Below are positions 1-7,528 of a DNA stretch of 10,236 nucleotides, piece after piece. Origin of the DNA: Pseudomonadota bacterium (GTDB taxonomy: Bacteria > Pseudomonadota > Gammaproteobacteria > JAKAQQ01); assembly GCA_021852325.1 (NCBI GenBank), contig JAJZNM010000173.1, positions 1 to 10,236 on the forward strand. The letters run 5' to 3'. Under the pieces are notes generated by a model. The model had not been told where the DNA came from and did not search any database. It saw only the letters and a list, made by a program, of their open reading frames with translations. A program made the position numbers and the translations under genes. Position 1 is the stretch's first letter; the number at the start of each line of letters is the position of its first letter.

Positions 1-1416
1 CAACCCGCAGGTCCCTGGTTCCTTTTTGCCCTGGTCCTCTGCCCGCTCCTCGCCGTATTCAGCAAGGAAAATGGGGCCCTCACACCTGTTTTGACCTTGG
101 CTTGCGAACTGCTGTTCTTCCGATTCCGGGGCCCGGCCGGGGTCAGGCGGTTGCTCCTCCTCTACTTCGGCGCCCTCACGGTCCTGGCCCTTGGGCTCAT
201 CAGTCTTGCGGTTTTCGACCGGTCGTTCATCCTGGCCGGATACGCCGGGCGCGGTTTTACGCTCGGCGAGCGGCTCCTGACCGAGTCTCGGGTCGCACTC
301 CGTTACCTCCTCATGCCTTTTCTCCCGACCGCCTCCCGGGTCAGTTTTTTCCATGATGATCTCCGGCTCTCGCGGAGCCTCGGACACCCGCCCTCGACCG
401 CAATCGCCTGTCTCGTTCTGGTCGCCCTCGCGGCGCTCGCCCTCGTGCTCTGGCAGCGGCGGCCGCTCGTGAGTTTTGGAATTGCATGGTTTTTCATCGG
501 CCAGCTGCTCGAATCCACCTTTATCCCCCTCGAGATCATGTTTGTCCACCGGAACTACCTGCCCGTCCTGGGCCTCCTGATCGCGGCCGCGGATGGACTT
601 CGGGCGCTCACGCCACGCCTCCTCGGCTGGCTCCGCGCGGATCCTCCGGGACCCAGGCTCAAACGGCTCGCCCTGCTCGCGCCCCTGCCGGCCTGGTGTC
701 TCCTGGCCACCCTGACCGTCCACCAGGCAGCCCTCTGGAGTCATCCCCTACGGTTCTATGAGGAAGGCGTCCGGACCCACCCGCATTCAGCAACTGCCGT
801 CTCGGGGCTCGCCGAGGTCGAGTTCATGCGCGGATCCCCCGGTCCGGCCATAGCCCTGCTCCGCAAATCCGGGATCGTCGGGGCCGGTTTACAAGCCGAT
901 GTCTACCAGTGCCTCCTTTCGGGCCGGATTCACCGCACTCAACTCAGCCCGAGCCTGATCCCTTTCCGGGCCCGGCATTTTTCCGCCTACCCGGTCACAG
1001 CCCTCACCCATCTTGCCGTTCTCGGCCTCACCGGGCGCTGCCACTATTCGCGCCACCGGTTTTTGACGCTCCTCGAGCGGGCACAATCCGTGCGGAGCCT
1101 GCGCCTGCACAACCGGTTTTTGCTCTCGATCTATCTCGGATATGAACACGAGCGGCTCGGGCATCTCGCGCGGGCACTCGAAGCGCTCAAAACCGCCGCC
1201 GTGGAGCGGCCGGTGACGCCCCTGCCCTGGATTCTCGGCGCCCGCTGGCTCCTCAGCGCCCACCATCCGGCACGGGCCCGTCGCTGGCTCGGACGGGGAC
1301 GGGCGAGACTGGCAGATGCCCCCGGGCTCGCACCGGTATGGGAGGCGCTTGCCCGCAAACTGGAACACCGGGACACCCGGCAGCGGAAGCGCTCTCATCA
1401 ACGCGGCCGGGCCTGA
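1..1416 (+). CDS. Multi-pass membrane protein with TPR-like C-terminal region (TMTC/GT-C-like), 5'-truncated
   Basis: The reading frame is open from base 1 to a TGA at 1414-1416 (471 residues visible), so the start lies outside the window. A TTG at 91 is not a credible start because the conserved-looking segment AVFSKENGALTP lies across and upstream of it. Hydrophobic stretches of membrane-helix length occur around residues 6-20, 50-75, 130-150, 155-175, 180-200 and 215-240. The segment PLEIMFVHRNYLPVLGL (about 175-192) resembles the 'PLE..FEHRNYLP' motif of bacterial TMTC-like membrane proteins, which combine a GT-C-type membrane domain with TPRs. From about residue 255 the chain is soluble, Leu/Ala/Arg-rich and helical, with TPR-like pairs, for example GHLARALEALKTAAVERP. 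The role is probably sugar transfer from a lipid carrier or assembly of a surface polymer, but this is inference. The catalytic N-terminal loop is missing from the window. It converges on the GT4 gene and overlaps it by 19 bp. Confidence 0.72.
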   Translation, partial: QPAGPWFLFALVLCPLLAVFSKENGALTPVLTLACELLFFRFRGPAGVRRLLLLYFGALTVLALGLISLAVFDRSFILAGYAGRGFTLGERLLTESRVALRYLLMPFLPTASRVSFFHDDLRLSRSLGHPPSTAIACLVLVALAALALVLWQRRPLVSFGIAWFFIGQLLESTFIPLEIMFVHRNYLPVLGLLIAAADGLRALTPRLLGWLRADPPGPRLKRLALLAPLPAWCLLATLTVHQAALWSHPLRFYEEGVRTHPHSATAVSGLAEVEFMRGSPGPAIALLRKSGIVGAGLQADVYQCLLSGRIHRTQLSPSLIPFRARHFSAYPVTALTHLAVLGLTGRCHYSRHRFLTLLERAQSVRSLRLHNRFLLSIYLGYEHERLGHLARALEALKTAAVERPVTPLPWILGARWLLSAHHPARARRWLGRGRARLADAPGLAPVWEALARKLEHRDTRQRKRSHQRGRA

Positions 1417-2582
1417 GCCTCCGCCAGCGCCAGGATCCGCTCCCGGAACCGTGCCCAGGAGTGGGCAGCCGCGAACCGGCGTGCGGCTCCGGACCCGGTA
1501 CCGGCGGGACGGGACAGGATATCCAGTATCGCGCGGACGAATCCCGCGTAGTCGCCCGGCGGGGTGAGCTGTCCGCTTTCCGGCACGGAAACCGCATCCG
1601 GGATTCCGCCGGTCGCAAAGGCCACAGTGGGGAGGCCATGGGCGGCGGCTTCGAGTGCCACGAGGCCAAACCCCTCAAGATCCCAGGGACGGTCAAGCAC
1701 CGGGAAAACATGGACGTCAGCGGCATGGTACGCCTCGCTCAAAAACCCTCCCGTGAGTGCCCCGACAAAATGCACCCGTCCGTCGAGGCCGTGACGCCGG
1801 GCACACTGTTCGAGCCTGGAGCGGGATTGTGCGCCCCGGCCCAGGGCATGGACGGGTGTCGCCCCCACGACCACGAGGTGGGCACGGGGCTCTCCGGCAA
1901 CCACGGGTCCCAACGCCCGTTCGATGAATGGCAGGAGTCCCTTGCGGGACGTGAGCCGCCCCACGAATAAGAGAATGCGGGCATCGGCCGGCAATCCATG
2001 GACGTGCCGGAACCGGATCCGCTCCTCCCCGCTCGGCCCGGCCGGAAGGTCCACGCCCGGGTGGATGCACTCGATGTTCCCCTGACCCGCCCCCAGGCGT
2101 TGCGCGGCCTCCGCGGTTGCCCGGCTGTTGGCGAGGACGCCATCGAGACGCCGGAGGGCGGGCACAAAAACGGACTGGTACAGGGGGTGTCGGGTCGTGA
2201 CGTCCAGCCCATGCACGAACGCCCATGCCGGTACACCGGCCCTCCGCGCGGCCAGGCATGCAGCCGGCGCCATGATCCCGCTGCCAGCGAGAACCCAAGC
2301 GGGACGGAGCCTCTGGGCCGAGGAGGCTGCACGCAGCAGCGACGCGGCCAAAAACCAGCTCGCGGGCTCTGGGGATACCTCCCGGTAATGGAAATCCCCC
2401 TTTTCGGAACGGCCTCCCCGCGGACCGATGACTGTCACCCCGAAACTGGGCTCAAGGGCACGGACGGCTTCTCGGACCACCCGCTCGATCCCCCCGATCA
2501 CGGGCGGGAAGTTGCGGGTCAGGACCAGGAGGGGCGCGCGGCGGTCGGGCGGACCTCCACCCGTGTCACGATCCGGGTTCAC
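1398..2582 (-). CDS. Glycosyltransferase family 4 (GT-B fold)
   Basis: This 394-residue protein has the architecture of a GT4 retaining glycosyltransferase, which moves a sugar from a nucleotide-sugar donor to a lipid-linked or glycan acceptor at the cytoplasmic face of the membrane. The N-terminal acceptor domain begins with LTRNFPPVIGGIERVV (about 21-36), the usual Pro/Gly-rich opening. The second Rossmann domain starts near ILLFVGRLTSRKG (203-215), where Arg and Lys of the GRL..RKG motif normally contact the donor phosphates. The family's E-x7-E motif is E303 and E311 in EGFGLVALE, followed by GLPTVAFATGGIPDAV. The start is a GTG inside the end of the upstream GT2 gene (17-nt overlap); no other in-frame start precedes the conserved domain. 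The ribosome-binding site is weak, consistent with coupling to the GT2 gene. The 3' end overlaps the convergent membrane-protein gene by 19 bp. Sugar and acceptor cannot be deduced. Confidence 0.9.
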   Translation of the reverse strand: MNPDRDTGGGPPDRRAPLLVLTRNFPPVIGGIERVVREAVRALEPSFGVTVIGPRGGRSEKGDFHYREVSPEPASWFLAASLLRAASSAQRLRPAWVLAGSGIMAPAACLAARRAGVPAWAFVHGLDVTTRHPLYQSVFVPALRRLDGVLANSRATAEAAQRLGAGQGNIECIHPGVDLPAGPSGEERIRFRHVHGLPADARILLFVGRLTSRKGLLPFIERALGPVVAGEPRAHLVVVGATPVHALGRGAQSRSRLEQCARRHGLDGRVHFVGALTGGFLSEAYHAADVHVFPVLDRPWDLEGFGLVALEAAAHGLPTVAFATGGIPDAVSVPESGQLTPPGDYAGFVRAILDILSRPAGTGSGAARRFAAAHSWARFRERILALAEAQARPR

Positions 2583-3438
2583 GGTAGAGCAGCGAGGTGA
2601 TCTGTTCCGAGACGAGCCCGATCAGGAATGTGAGCACGGCCGTGATCCAGAGGAGCACGCTCATGTTCGTCAGGATCCCCGCCGTCGAGTAGGTGTAGCC
2701 GTAACGCACAAGACCGAGCAGGAACAGCGTGAGGCTGATCGGCAGAAAGATCTTGAGCGGTGAATAGAGGATGCCGATCCGGAAGATGATCAAAAGGAAC
2801 TTGACACCATCTTTCATGGGATGGAGGTGGCTCTGGTTCGCGCGCCGCGCGGGGGCATGGAAGGGGACGTAACGGACCGGATGCCCGACCCTGAAAAAGG
2901 CCATGGTAATGGTCGTGGGGTAGGAAAACCCGTTCGGCAGAAGAAAGAGGAAGCGGCGGAACAGGTCCGCACGCACCACCCGGAACCCGGAAGTCAGATC
3001 GAGCACCCGGTGTCCCACCATCCAGCTCGACAGGTGGTTATAAAACGTGTTGGCCAGCGCCCGAAGCCAATTTTTCTGGGAACCGGAATCGCGTGCGCCG
3101 ACGACCATCGCGTAACCGTGAGCCAGGGGTTCGAGCAGCCGGCTGATGTCCTCCGGCGGATGCTGCCCGTCGGCGTCGAGGAACACGAGTATCTCGCCGC
3201 GTGCCGTGCGGGCACCGCTTTTCACGGCCGCACCATTGCCGAGCGAATAGGGGTGGGACACCACCCGGGCCCCTGCTTCGCGCGCCACTTGTGCGGTCTC
3301 ATCGGTGGATCCGTCATCCACCACGATGAGTTCCGCCTCAGGGTGGAGGGTACGGATCCGGAAGAGGAGCGCCGGGAGAATCGTTCCTTCATCCTTGGCC
3401 GGAAGAATGATGCTGAGCGTTGGGTCGGCAGGAGACAT
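2566..3438 (-). CDS. Glycosyltransferase family 2, dolichol-phosphate-mannose-synthase-like, with two C-terminal membrane helices
   Basis: The 290-residue product opens with LSIILPAKDEGTILP, the usual start of a GT2 (GT-A fold) enzyme. VVDDGSTDET (39-48) binds the nucleotide sugar, and LDADGQHPPED (87-97) contains the DxD metal-binding site. Two hydrophobic segments, about 229-247 and 258-277, anchor the C-terminus, as in GtrB/DPM1-like polyprenyl-phosphate sugar synthases. These make undecaprenyl-phosphate-sugar for use on the periplasmic side. I chose ATG 3438 because a GAGAAAG Shine-Dalgarno-like sequence lies 8 nt upstream and a candidate -10 box (3466-3471) would place the transcript start near 3459. 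An in-frame ATG at 3459 and a TTG at 3477 are alternatives, adding 7 or 13 residues (MPEKDPP...). The GT4 gene follows with a 17-nt overlap, so the two are probably co-transcribed. The lipid-sugar product is a plausible donor for the membrane protein at 1-1416; this is inferred from position only. Confidence 0.9.
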   Translation of the reverse strand: MSPADPTLSIILPAKDEGTILPALLFRIRTLHPEAELIVVDDGSTDETAQVAREAGARVVSHPYSLGNGAAVKSGARTARGEILVFLDADGQHPPEDISRLLEPLAHGYAMVVGARDSGSQKNWLRALANTFYNHLSSWMVGHRVLDLTSGFRVVRADLFRRFLFLLPNGFSYPTTITMAFFRVGHPVRYVPFHAPARRANQSHLHPMKDGVKFLLIIFRIGILYSPLKIFLPISLTLFLLGLVRYGYTYSTAGILTNMSVLLWITAVLTFLIGLVSEQITSLLYREPGS

Positions 3439-3446
3439 GGGCGGAT

Positions 3447-3453
3447 CTTTCTC
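3447..3453 (-). promoter_or_regulatory. Candidate ribosome-binding site of the GT2 gene
   Basis: On the minus strand this reads GAGAAAG, ending 8 nt before the ATG at 3438. It is the only purine-rich stretch near the three candidate starts (3438, 3459, 3477) and is the main reason for preferring 3438. Confidence 0.4.
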
Positions 3454-3465
3454 GGGCATCGCTGC

Positions 3466-3471
3466 ATCATA
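3466..3471 (-). promoter_or_regulatory. Candidate -10 box of the GT2-GT4 operon
   Basis: The minus strand reads TATGAT, one mismatch from the sigma-70 consensus TATAAT. At 17-nt spacing the upstream hexamer is TTCCGC, a poor -35. Transcription would begin near 3459, leaving a leader of about 20 nt that contains the GAGAAAG ribosome-binding site before ATG 3438. The weak -35 makes this tentative. Confidence 0.3.
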
Positions 3472-3564
3472 GGGCAAAGGAGCGGACGGCGGAAGCAGGC
3501 CTCGGCATCCCGGGACGGACCCGTGCCCGGACGCCGCGCCCAGGGCCCCCGCCTCCCGCCTCCA

Positions 3565-3573
3565 TGCTATGAT
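3565..3573 (+). promoter_or_regulatory. Candidate extended -10 promoter of pilB
   Basis: The sequence TGCTATGAT combines the extended -10 dinucleotide TG, one spacer base and a TATGAT hexamer. No convincing -35 is visible 17 nt upstream (C-rich sequence), which is tolerated in extended -10 promoters. The predicted start near 3580 gives a 5' leader of about 44 nt before pilB. I see no sigma-54 -24/-12 pair here. Confidence 0.4.
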
Positions 3574-3607
3574 TCAGGAAAGCGCTCCATTGGAGCCGCG
3601 GAGCATC

Positions 3608-3614
3608 GGGGAAG
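3608..3614 (+). promoter_or_regulatory. Ribosome-binding site of pilB
   Basis: GGGGAAG lies 9 nt upstream of the ATG at 3624 and supports that start. Confidence 0.5.
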
Positions 3615-3623
3615 TCGATCGCC

Positions 3624-5378
3624 ATGGCCAATCAGCCAGCTGCCAACCCCACTGGCCGGACTCCACCGGGATCCCTGATGCAGACCCTGGTCGCACAGGG
3701 CTTGCTGGCGGAAGCCCGTGCCCGCCAGCTGGACCAGGAAGCCCGTGCCGCCAATACCCCACTGATCCCCTACCTCGTTGAGCACGCGAACCTGTCTCCG
3801 CGCGCGCTGGCACAGGCCGCCTCCATCTGCTTCGGCCGGCCACTCCTCGATCTCGGTGCGATCGTGATCGATCCGGAATGCGTCCGCAAGATCGATGAAC
3901 GGCTGATCCAGGCACACCGGGTCCTGCCGTTTTTCGAAAGGGGATCGACGCTCTATATTGCCGTCTCTGACCTCGGCCAGGCACGGGCCTTCGATGAGAT
4001 CCGCTTCAAGACCGAGCGGTCGATCGAACCGATCCTGGTCGAACATGACAAGCTCCAGCGGGCGATCGGGGACATGCTGGACAACATCAACGGAATCATG
4101 CCCGGCGGCCTGGCCAGCGACGAAGCGAATCTCCTGAACGAGGTCGATCTCGATTCCAGTGCCGAAGCCTCGAGTCCGAGCATCGAGGTGGGCGCCACCC
4201 AGGATGATGAGCAGCCGATCATCCGGTTCGTCAAGAACATCATCCTGCAAGCCATCCAGAAAGAAGCCTCGGACATCCATTTCGAGCCGTACGAGAAGTT
4301 CTACCGGGTCCGCATGCGGATCGATGGCATCCTGCGTGATTACAGCCATCCCCCAGTGCAGTTCAAGGAACGCATCGCGGCCCGGATCAAGGTGCTCGCC
4401 CGGCTCAATATCGCGGAACGCAGGATGCCCCAGGACGGGAAGATCCGGGTCAATCTCGGCAAGCAACGATCGATTGACTTCCGGGTGAGCAGCATTCCTG
4501 CCGTCTATGGCGAGAAGATCGTGCTCCGGGTCCTCGACGCCAGCATGTCCCAGATGGGCATCGAGTCGCTTGGATTCGAGCCGGCCCAGAAAGATGAGTA
4601 CCTCCATGCGCTGAACCAGTCACATGGCATGATCCTGGTCACCGGTCCGACCGGTAGCGGGAAGACCGTAACCATGTATGCCGGGATCAACCACCTCAAT
4701 ACCAACGAACGCAATATCAGCACGGCCGAGGATCCGGTCGAGATCCAGCTCCCGGGCGTGAACCAGGTCAATGTCAATCCATCGATCGGATTCGGGTTCG
4801 CCGAGGCCCTCCGGGCGTTCCTCCGCCAGGACCCGGACGTCATCCTGGTCGGCGAGATCCGTGATCTGCCGACCGCTGAGATCGCCGTCAAGGCCGCGCA
4901 GACCGGACACCTCGTCCTGTCGACCCTGCATACGAACGACGCACCCCAGACCCTGACGCGGCTGCTCGACATCGGCGTCCCTGCCTATTCGGTTGCGAGC
5001 TCGATCCACCTCATCATCTCCCAGCGGCTAGCCCGCAAGCTTTGTGAGCATTGCAAGCAGCGCGCCAACCTGACTCCCCAAGCGCTCGCCGAGGCCGGAT
5101 TCCCGCCTGCACTCACCGCCCAGCCGCTCAAGATCTTCCACGCGAATCCCGACGGATGCCCCCAATGCCAGCAGGGGTACCGGGGGCGGATCGGCGTCTA
5201 CCAAGTGTTCCCAATTTCGGATGCGATGTCCGAGCTCATGATGAACCGTGCCAACGCGATCCAGATCGCCGCCCAAGCCAATACCGAGGGGATCTGGGAC
5301 CTCCGGCGCGCCGGCCTCGAGAAAGTTGCGCACGGCGTCACATCAATTGAAGAGATCGATCGGGTGATCTCCGGTTAG
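3624..5378 (+). CDS. pilB: Type IV pilus extension ATPase PilB
   Basis: PilB is the hexameric cytoplasmic ATPase that powers pilin polymerisation at the base of the type IV pilus. The 584-residue product is close to the usual length. Residues about 15-155 form the N-terminal MshEN/T2SSE-N-type domain. The ATPase core follows, with Walker A GPTGSGKT (341-348), Asp box STAEDPVE (366-373), Walker B DPDVILVGEIRD (403-414, with E411 as the expected catalytic glutamate) and His box TGHLVLSTLHTNDA (427-440). Four cysteines in two pairs, CEHC (474-477) and CPQC (512-515), form the zinc site typical of PilB/GspE and absent from the retraction ATPase PilT. Together with length and the adjacent pilC and pilD, this rules out PilT/PilU. 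GspE is less likely because no other gsp genes are present. The gene starts a + strand operon and lies divergent to the GT2 gene. No key residue is missing. Confidence 0.97.
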   Translation: MANQPAANPTGRTPPGSLMQTLVAQGLLAEARARQLDQEARAANTPLIPYLVEHANLSPRALAQAASICFGRPLLDLGAIVIDPECVRKIDERLIQAHRVLPFFERGSTLYIAVSDLGQARAFDEIRFKTERSIEPILVEHDKLQRAIGDMLDNINGIMPGGLASDEANLLNEVDLDSSAEASSPSIEVGATQDDEQPIIRFVKNIILQAIQKEASDIHFEPYEKFYRVRMRIDGILRDYSHPPVQFKERIAARIKVLARLNIAERRMPQDGKIRVNLGKQRSIDFRVSSIPAVYGEKIVLRVLDASMSQMGIESLGFEPAQKDEYLHALNQSHGMILVTGPTGSGKTVTMYAGINHLNTNERNISTAEDPVEIQLPGVNQVNVNPSIGFGFAEALRAFLRQDPDVILVGEIRDLPTAEIAVKAAQTGHLVLSTLHTNDAPQTLTRLLDIGVPAYSVASSIHLIISQRLARKLCEHCKQRANLTPQALAEAGFPPALTAQPLKIFHANPDGCPQCQQGYRGRIGVYQVFPISDAMSELMMNRANAIQIAAQANTEGIWDLRRAGLEKVAHGVTSIEEIDRVISG

Positions 5379-5389
5379 GCGGGTGAACT

Positions 5390-6607
5390 ATGGCCAGCAA
5401 AGCAAATGTCCGAATCACAACCTTTCAGTGGGAGGGGCGTGATCGCCAGGGCAACCGCGTCCGTGGCCGCGAGCCTTCGGTCGCGGAAGCGCTGCTCCGC
5501 AACCAGCTCCGGGGGCAGGGCATCACGGTCACCCGGATCAAGCGCGAACGCTTCAAATCAGCGCGCGGCCGACGGATCCGCCCCCGTGACATCGCTGCGT
5601 TCACCCGCCAGCTTGCGACCCTCACCGGTGCCGGTGTCCCGATCGTCCAGTCGCTCGACATTATTGGGACCAGCGAGAACAATCCCCGCATGCAGAACCT
5701 GGTCGGGCGCCTCAAGTCCGATGTGGAAAGCGGAACCGCCCTGTCGAAGGCACTGGGCGAGTTTCCCAAGTACTTTGATCCCTTGTTCGTGAACCTGGTC
5801 CAGGCCGGCGAACACTCGGGCCAACTTGAACAGCTGCTCGAAAAGATTGCCACGTACAAGGAGAAAATGGAGTACATCAAGTCGAAGATCAAAAAGGCGA
5901 TGTTCTATCCGGCCTCGGTGATCGCGGTGGCTGTCCTGGTCATGATCGTGATGCTGATCTGGGTCATCCCCGAATTCCAGAAACTCTTCAACGGTTTTGG
6001 AGCCTCCCTGCCGGCCTATACCCGGATGGTGATTGACCTGTCGAAGAGCGTCCGCGACTACGCGCCGGTTTACATCCTGGTCGTGGCCGCTCTGGTCTCC
6101 GCGATCACCTGGATGTACCGGCGATCCGCCCCCTTCCGCCTCCGCGTCGACCAGACGTTGCTCAAGGTTCCGATCATCGGCGCCATTCTCAAGAAAGCCA
6201 TCATCGCCCGCTTTGCCCGCTCGCTGGCCACGATGTACGGCGCGGGGGTGCCGATGGTCGAGGGCCTGGACATCATCGCCGGTACGGCCGGCAACCGCGT
6301 GTATGAAATTGGGATCAAGCGGATCCGCGACCAGGTGGCGACCGGACGCAGCCTCCAGGAGACCATGAAGCAGACCGACCTCTTTCCGAACGCGGTGGTC
6401 CAGATGATCGCGATCGGCGAGCAGTCCGGCAAGATCCAGGACATGGCCAACAAAGTCGCCGTGATCTATGAAACCGAGGTCGACAATGCGGTCGAGACCC
6501 TGAGCACGCTGCTTGAGCCAATCATCATCGTCGTGCTCGGGATCATCGTCGGCAGCCTCGTGGTGGCCATGTATCTTCCGATCTTCAAGCTGGGATCCGT
6601 GGTTTAA
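5390..6607 (+). CDS. pilC: Type IV pilus inner-membrane platform protein PilC
   Basis: PilC is the polytopic inner-membrane protein on which PilB acts; its rotation or conformational change is thought to insert pilins into the growing fibre. The 405-residue length is typical. Two related T2SSF domains are visible, about 70-193 and 273-395. Each starts with a similar motif: FTRQLATLTGAGVPIVQSLD (71-90) and FARSLATMYGAGVPMVEGLD (275-294). Each has a later G-E-x-S-G element: AGEHSGQLEQ (139-148) and IGEQSGKIQD (342-351). Hydrophobic helices lie at about 173-195, 225-243 and 375-397. The ATG is 11 nt after the pilB stop, behind a modest AGGCGG-like ribosome-binding site. Its position between pilB and pilD is the standard order. 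GspF is the homologous alternative but the context favours PilC. Confidence 0.97.
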   Translation: MASKANVRITTFQWEGRDRQGNRVRGREPSVAEALLRNQLRGQGITVTRIKRERFKSARGRRIRPRDIAAFTRQLATLTGAGVPIVQSLDIIGTSENNPRMQNLVGRLKSDVESGTALSKALGEFPKYFDPLFVNLVQAGEHSGQLEQLLEKIATYKEKMEYIKSKIKKAMFYPASVIAVAVLVMIVMLIWVIPEFQKLFNGFGASLPAYTRMVIDLSKSVRDYAPVYILVVAALVSAITWMYRRSAPFRLRVDQTLLKVPIIGAILKKAIIARFARSLATMYGAGVPMVEGLDIIAGTAGNRVYEIGIKRIRDQVATGRSLQETMKQTDLFPNAVVQMIAIGEQSGKIQDMANKVAVIYETEVDNAVETLSTLLEPIIIVVLGIIVGSLVVAMYLPIFKLGSVV

Positions 6608-6664
6608 GACCACCCCGACCGCCGAGATGCCATCACCCAAGGACCCTGGCCCGAGCGTGGCCCC

Positions 6665-7528
6665 GTGATCGACGTCCCGAACCGGCTGGTCACCGCGTAC
6701 CTCGTCACGGCGGCTCTCGTCGGGCTCGTGGTGGGCAGTTTCCTGAATGTCGTCATCCTCCGCCTGCCGCGCATGCTCGAGGCACGCTGGAAACGTGACT
6801 GTGCCGAGCTTTCCGGGGCGACGGTCGAGGCGGGGCCGGTCTTCAACCTCGCCTACCCGGGCTCACACTGCCCGGGCTGCGGGCACCCCATCCCGCCCTG
6901 GGCCAATATCCCGGTCCTGAGCTGGCTCCTGCTGCGTGGCCGGTGCCATTTCTGCCATCAGCCGATCAGCGTGCGTTATCCCGTGATCGAGCTCGCTGCC
7001 GGGCTCGGCGCATTCCTCTGCGCCTGGGGTTTCGATCACCCGCTCAAAGCCATCGGCGCCATGGTGCTGGTCTGGATCTTGATCGCCTTGGCCTTCATCG
7101 ACTTCGATCACAAAATCCTGCCCGATGGCATCACGATTCCCGGACTCTGGCTGGGCCTCATCCTGAACAGTTTCGATACCTTTGTGCCCCTGAGATCGGC
7201 GCTCTGGGGCGCGATCGCGGGTTACCTCTTTCTCTGGGCCGTCTACCAGGCGTTCCGGCTCCTCACGGGAAAAGAGGGCTTGGGGTACGGTGATTTCAAG
7301 CTTCTGGCGCTGCTCGGCGCCTGGCTTGGGGCCACGAGCCTCGTTCTCATCATCCTCGTAGCCTCGGCCATCGGTGCCGTGACCGGGATCGGACTCATTC
7401 TGGCGGGCCGACACCAGCGGGCAGACCCCCTGCCTTTCGGGCCCTTCCTGGCCGGTGCCGGAATCATTGCGCTGGCCTTCGGACCACACCTCGTCACCCT
7501 GTGGCTCGCCGGTTTGCACCCCCCATGA
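6665..7528 (+). CDS. pilD: Type IV prepilin leader peptidase / N-methyltransferase PilD
   Basis: PilD cleaves the leader of type IV prepilins (and type II secretion pseudopilins) at the inner membrane and N-methylates the new N-terminus. The 287-residue protein has the N-terminal methylase-associated region (GSFLNVVILRLPRMLE, 24-39). The zinc-type cysteine pairs CPGC (69-72) and CHFC (94-97) follow. The aspartyl peptidase A24 domain contains FIDFDHKILPD (144-154) and the GxGD motif GYGDFK (207-212, D210). At least seven hydrophobic helices are apparent. GTG 6665 is the first usable start in frame after the pilC stop: the 19 codons between contain no ATG, GTG or TTG, and any later start would remove the first helix. 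The ribosome-binding site is poor. A 57-nt gap separates it from pilC, and its stop overlaps the coaE start (ATGA). Confidence 0.96.
   Translation: MIDVPNRLVTAYLVTAALVGLVVGSFLNVVILRLPRMLEARWKRDCAELSGATVEAGPVFNLAYPGSHCPGCGHPIPPWANIPVLSWLLLRGRCHFCHQPISVRYPVIELAAGLGAFLCAWGFDHPLKAIGAMVLVWILIALAFIDFDHKILPDGITIPGLWLGLILNSFDTFVPLRSALWGAIAGYLFLWAVYQAFRLLTGKEGLGYGDFKLLALLGAWLGATSLVLIILVASAIGAVTGIGLILAGRHQRADPLPFGPFLAGAGIIALAFGPHLVTLWLAGLHPP

Noticed and set aside
2821..3678. Plus-strand open frame opposite the GT2 gene and reaching past the pilB start
   Set aside because: It would overlap both the GT2 gene and the pilB control region, has no recognisable motif, and is explained as a GC-rich shadow.
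3567..4607. Long open frame (346 codons) on the minus strand opposite pilB
   Set aside because: pilB is unmistakable with all ATPase motifs. The antisense frame is Asp/Gly/Arg-rich with no domain, and long shadow frames are expected in GC-rich DNA.
5558..6640. Long open frame (360 codons) on the minus strand opposite pilC
   Set aside because: The composition (His/Asp/Gly/Arg-rich, low complexity) is that of a reverse-complement shadow of hydrophobic PilC codons.
6608..6664. pilC and pilD are in the same frame with only the pilC UAA and 19 sense codons between them, suggesting a readthrough fusion
   Set aside because: One in three neighbours share a frame by chance, and stop codons are rare in GC-rich spacers. 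UAA is an efficient stop, and nothing suggests recoding.
6627..6668. A 13-codon ORF (ATG to TGA) ending at the pilD GTG, as a possible leader peptide
   Set aside because: It has no convincing ribosome-binding site and such a short frame is expected by chance. It could aid coupling but cannot be supported.
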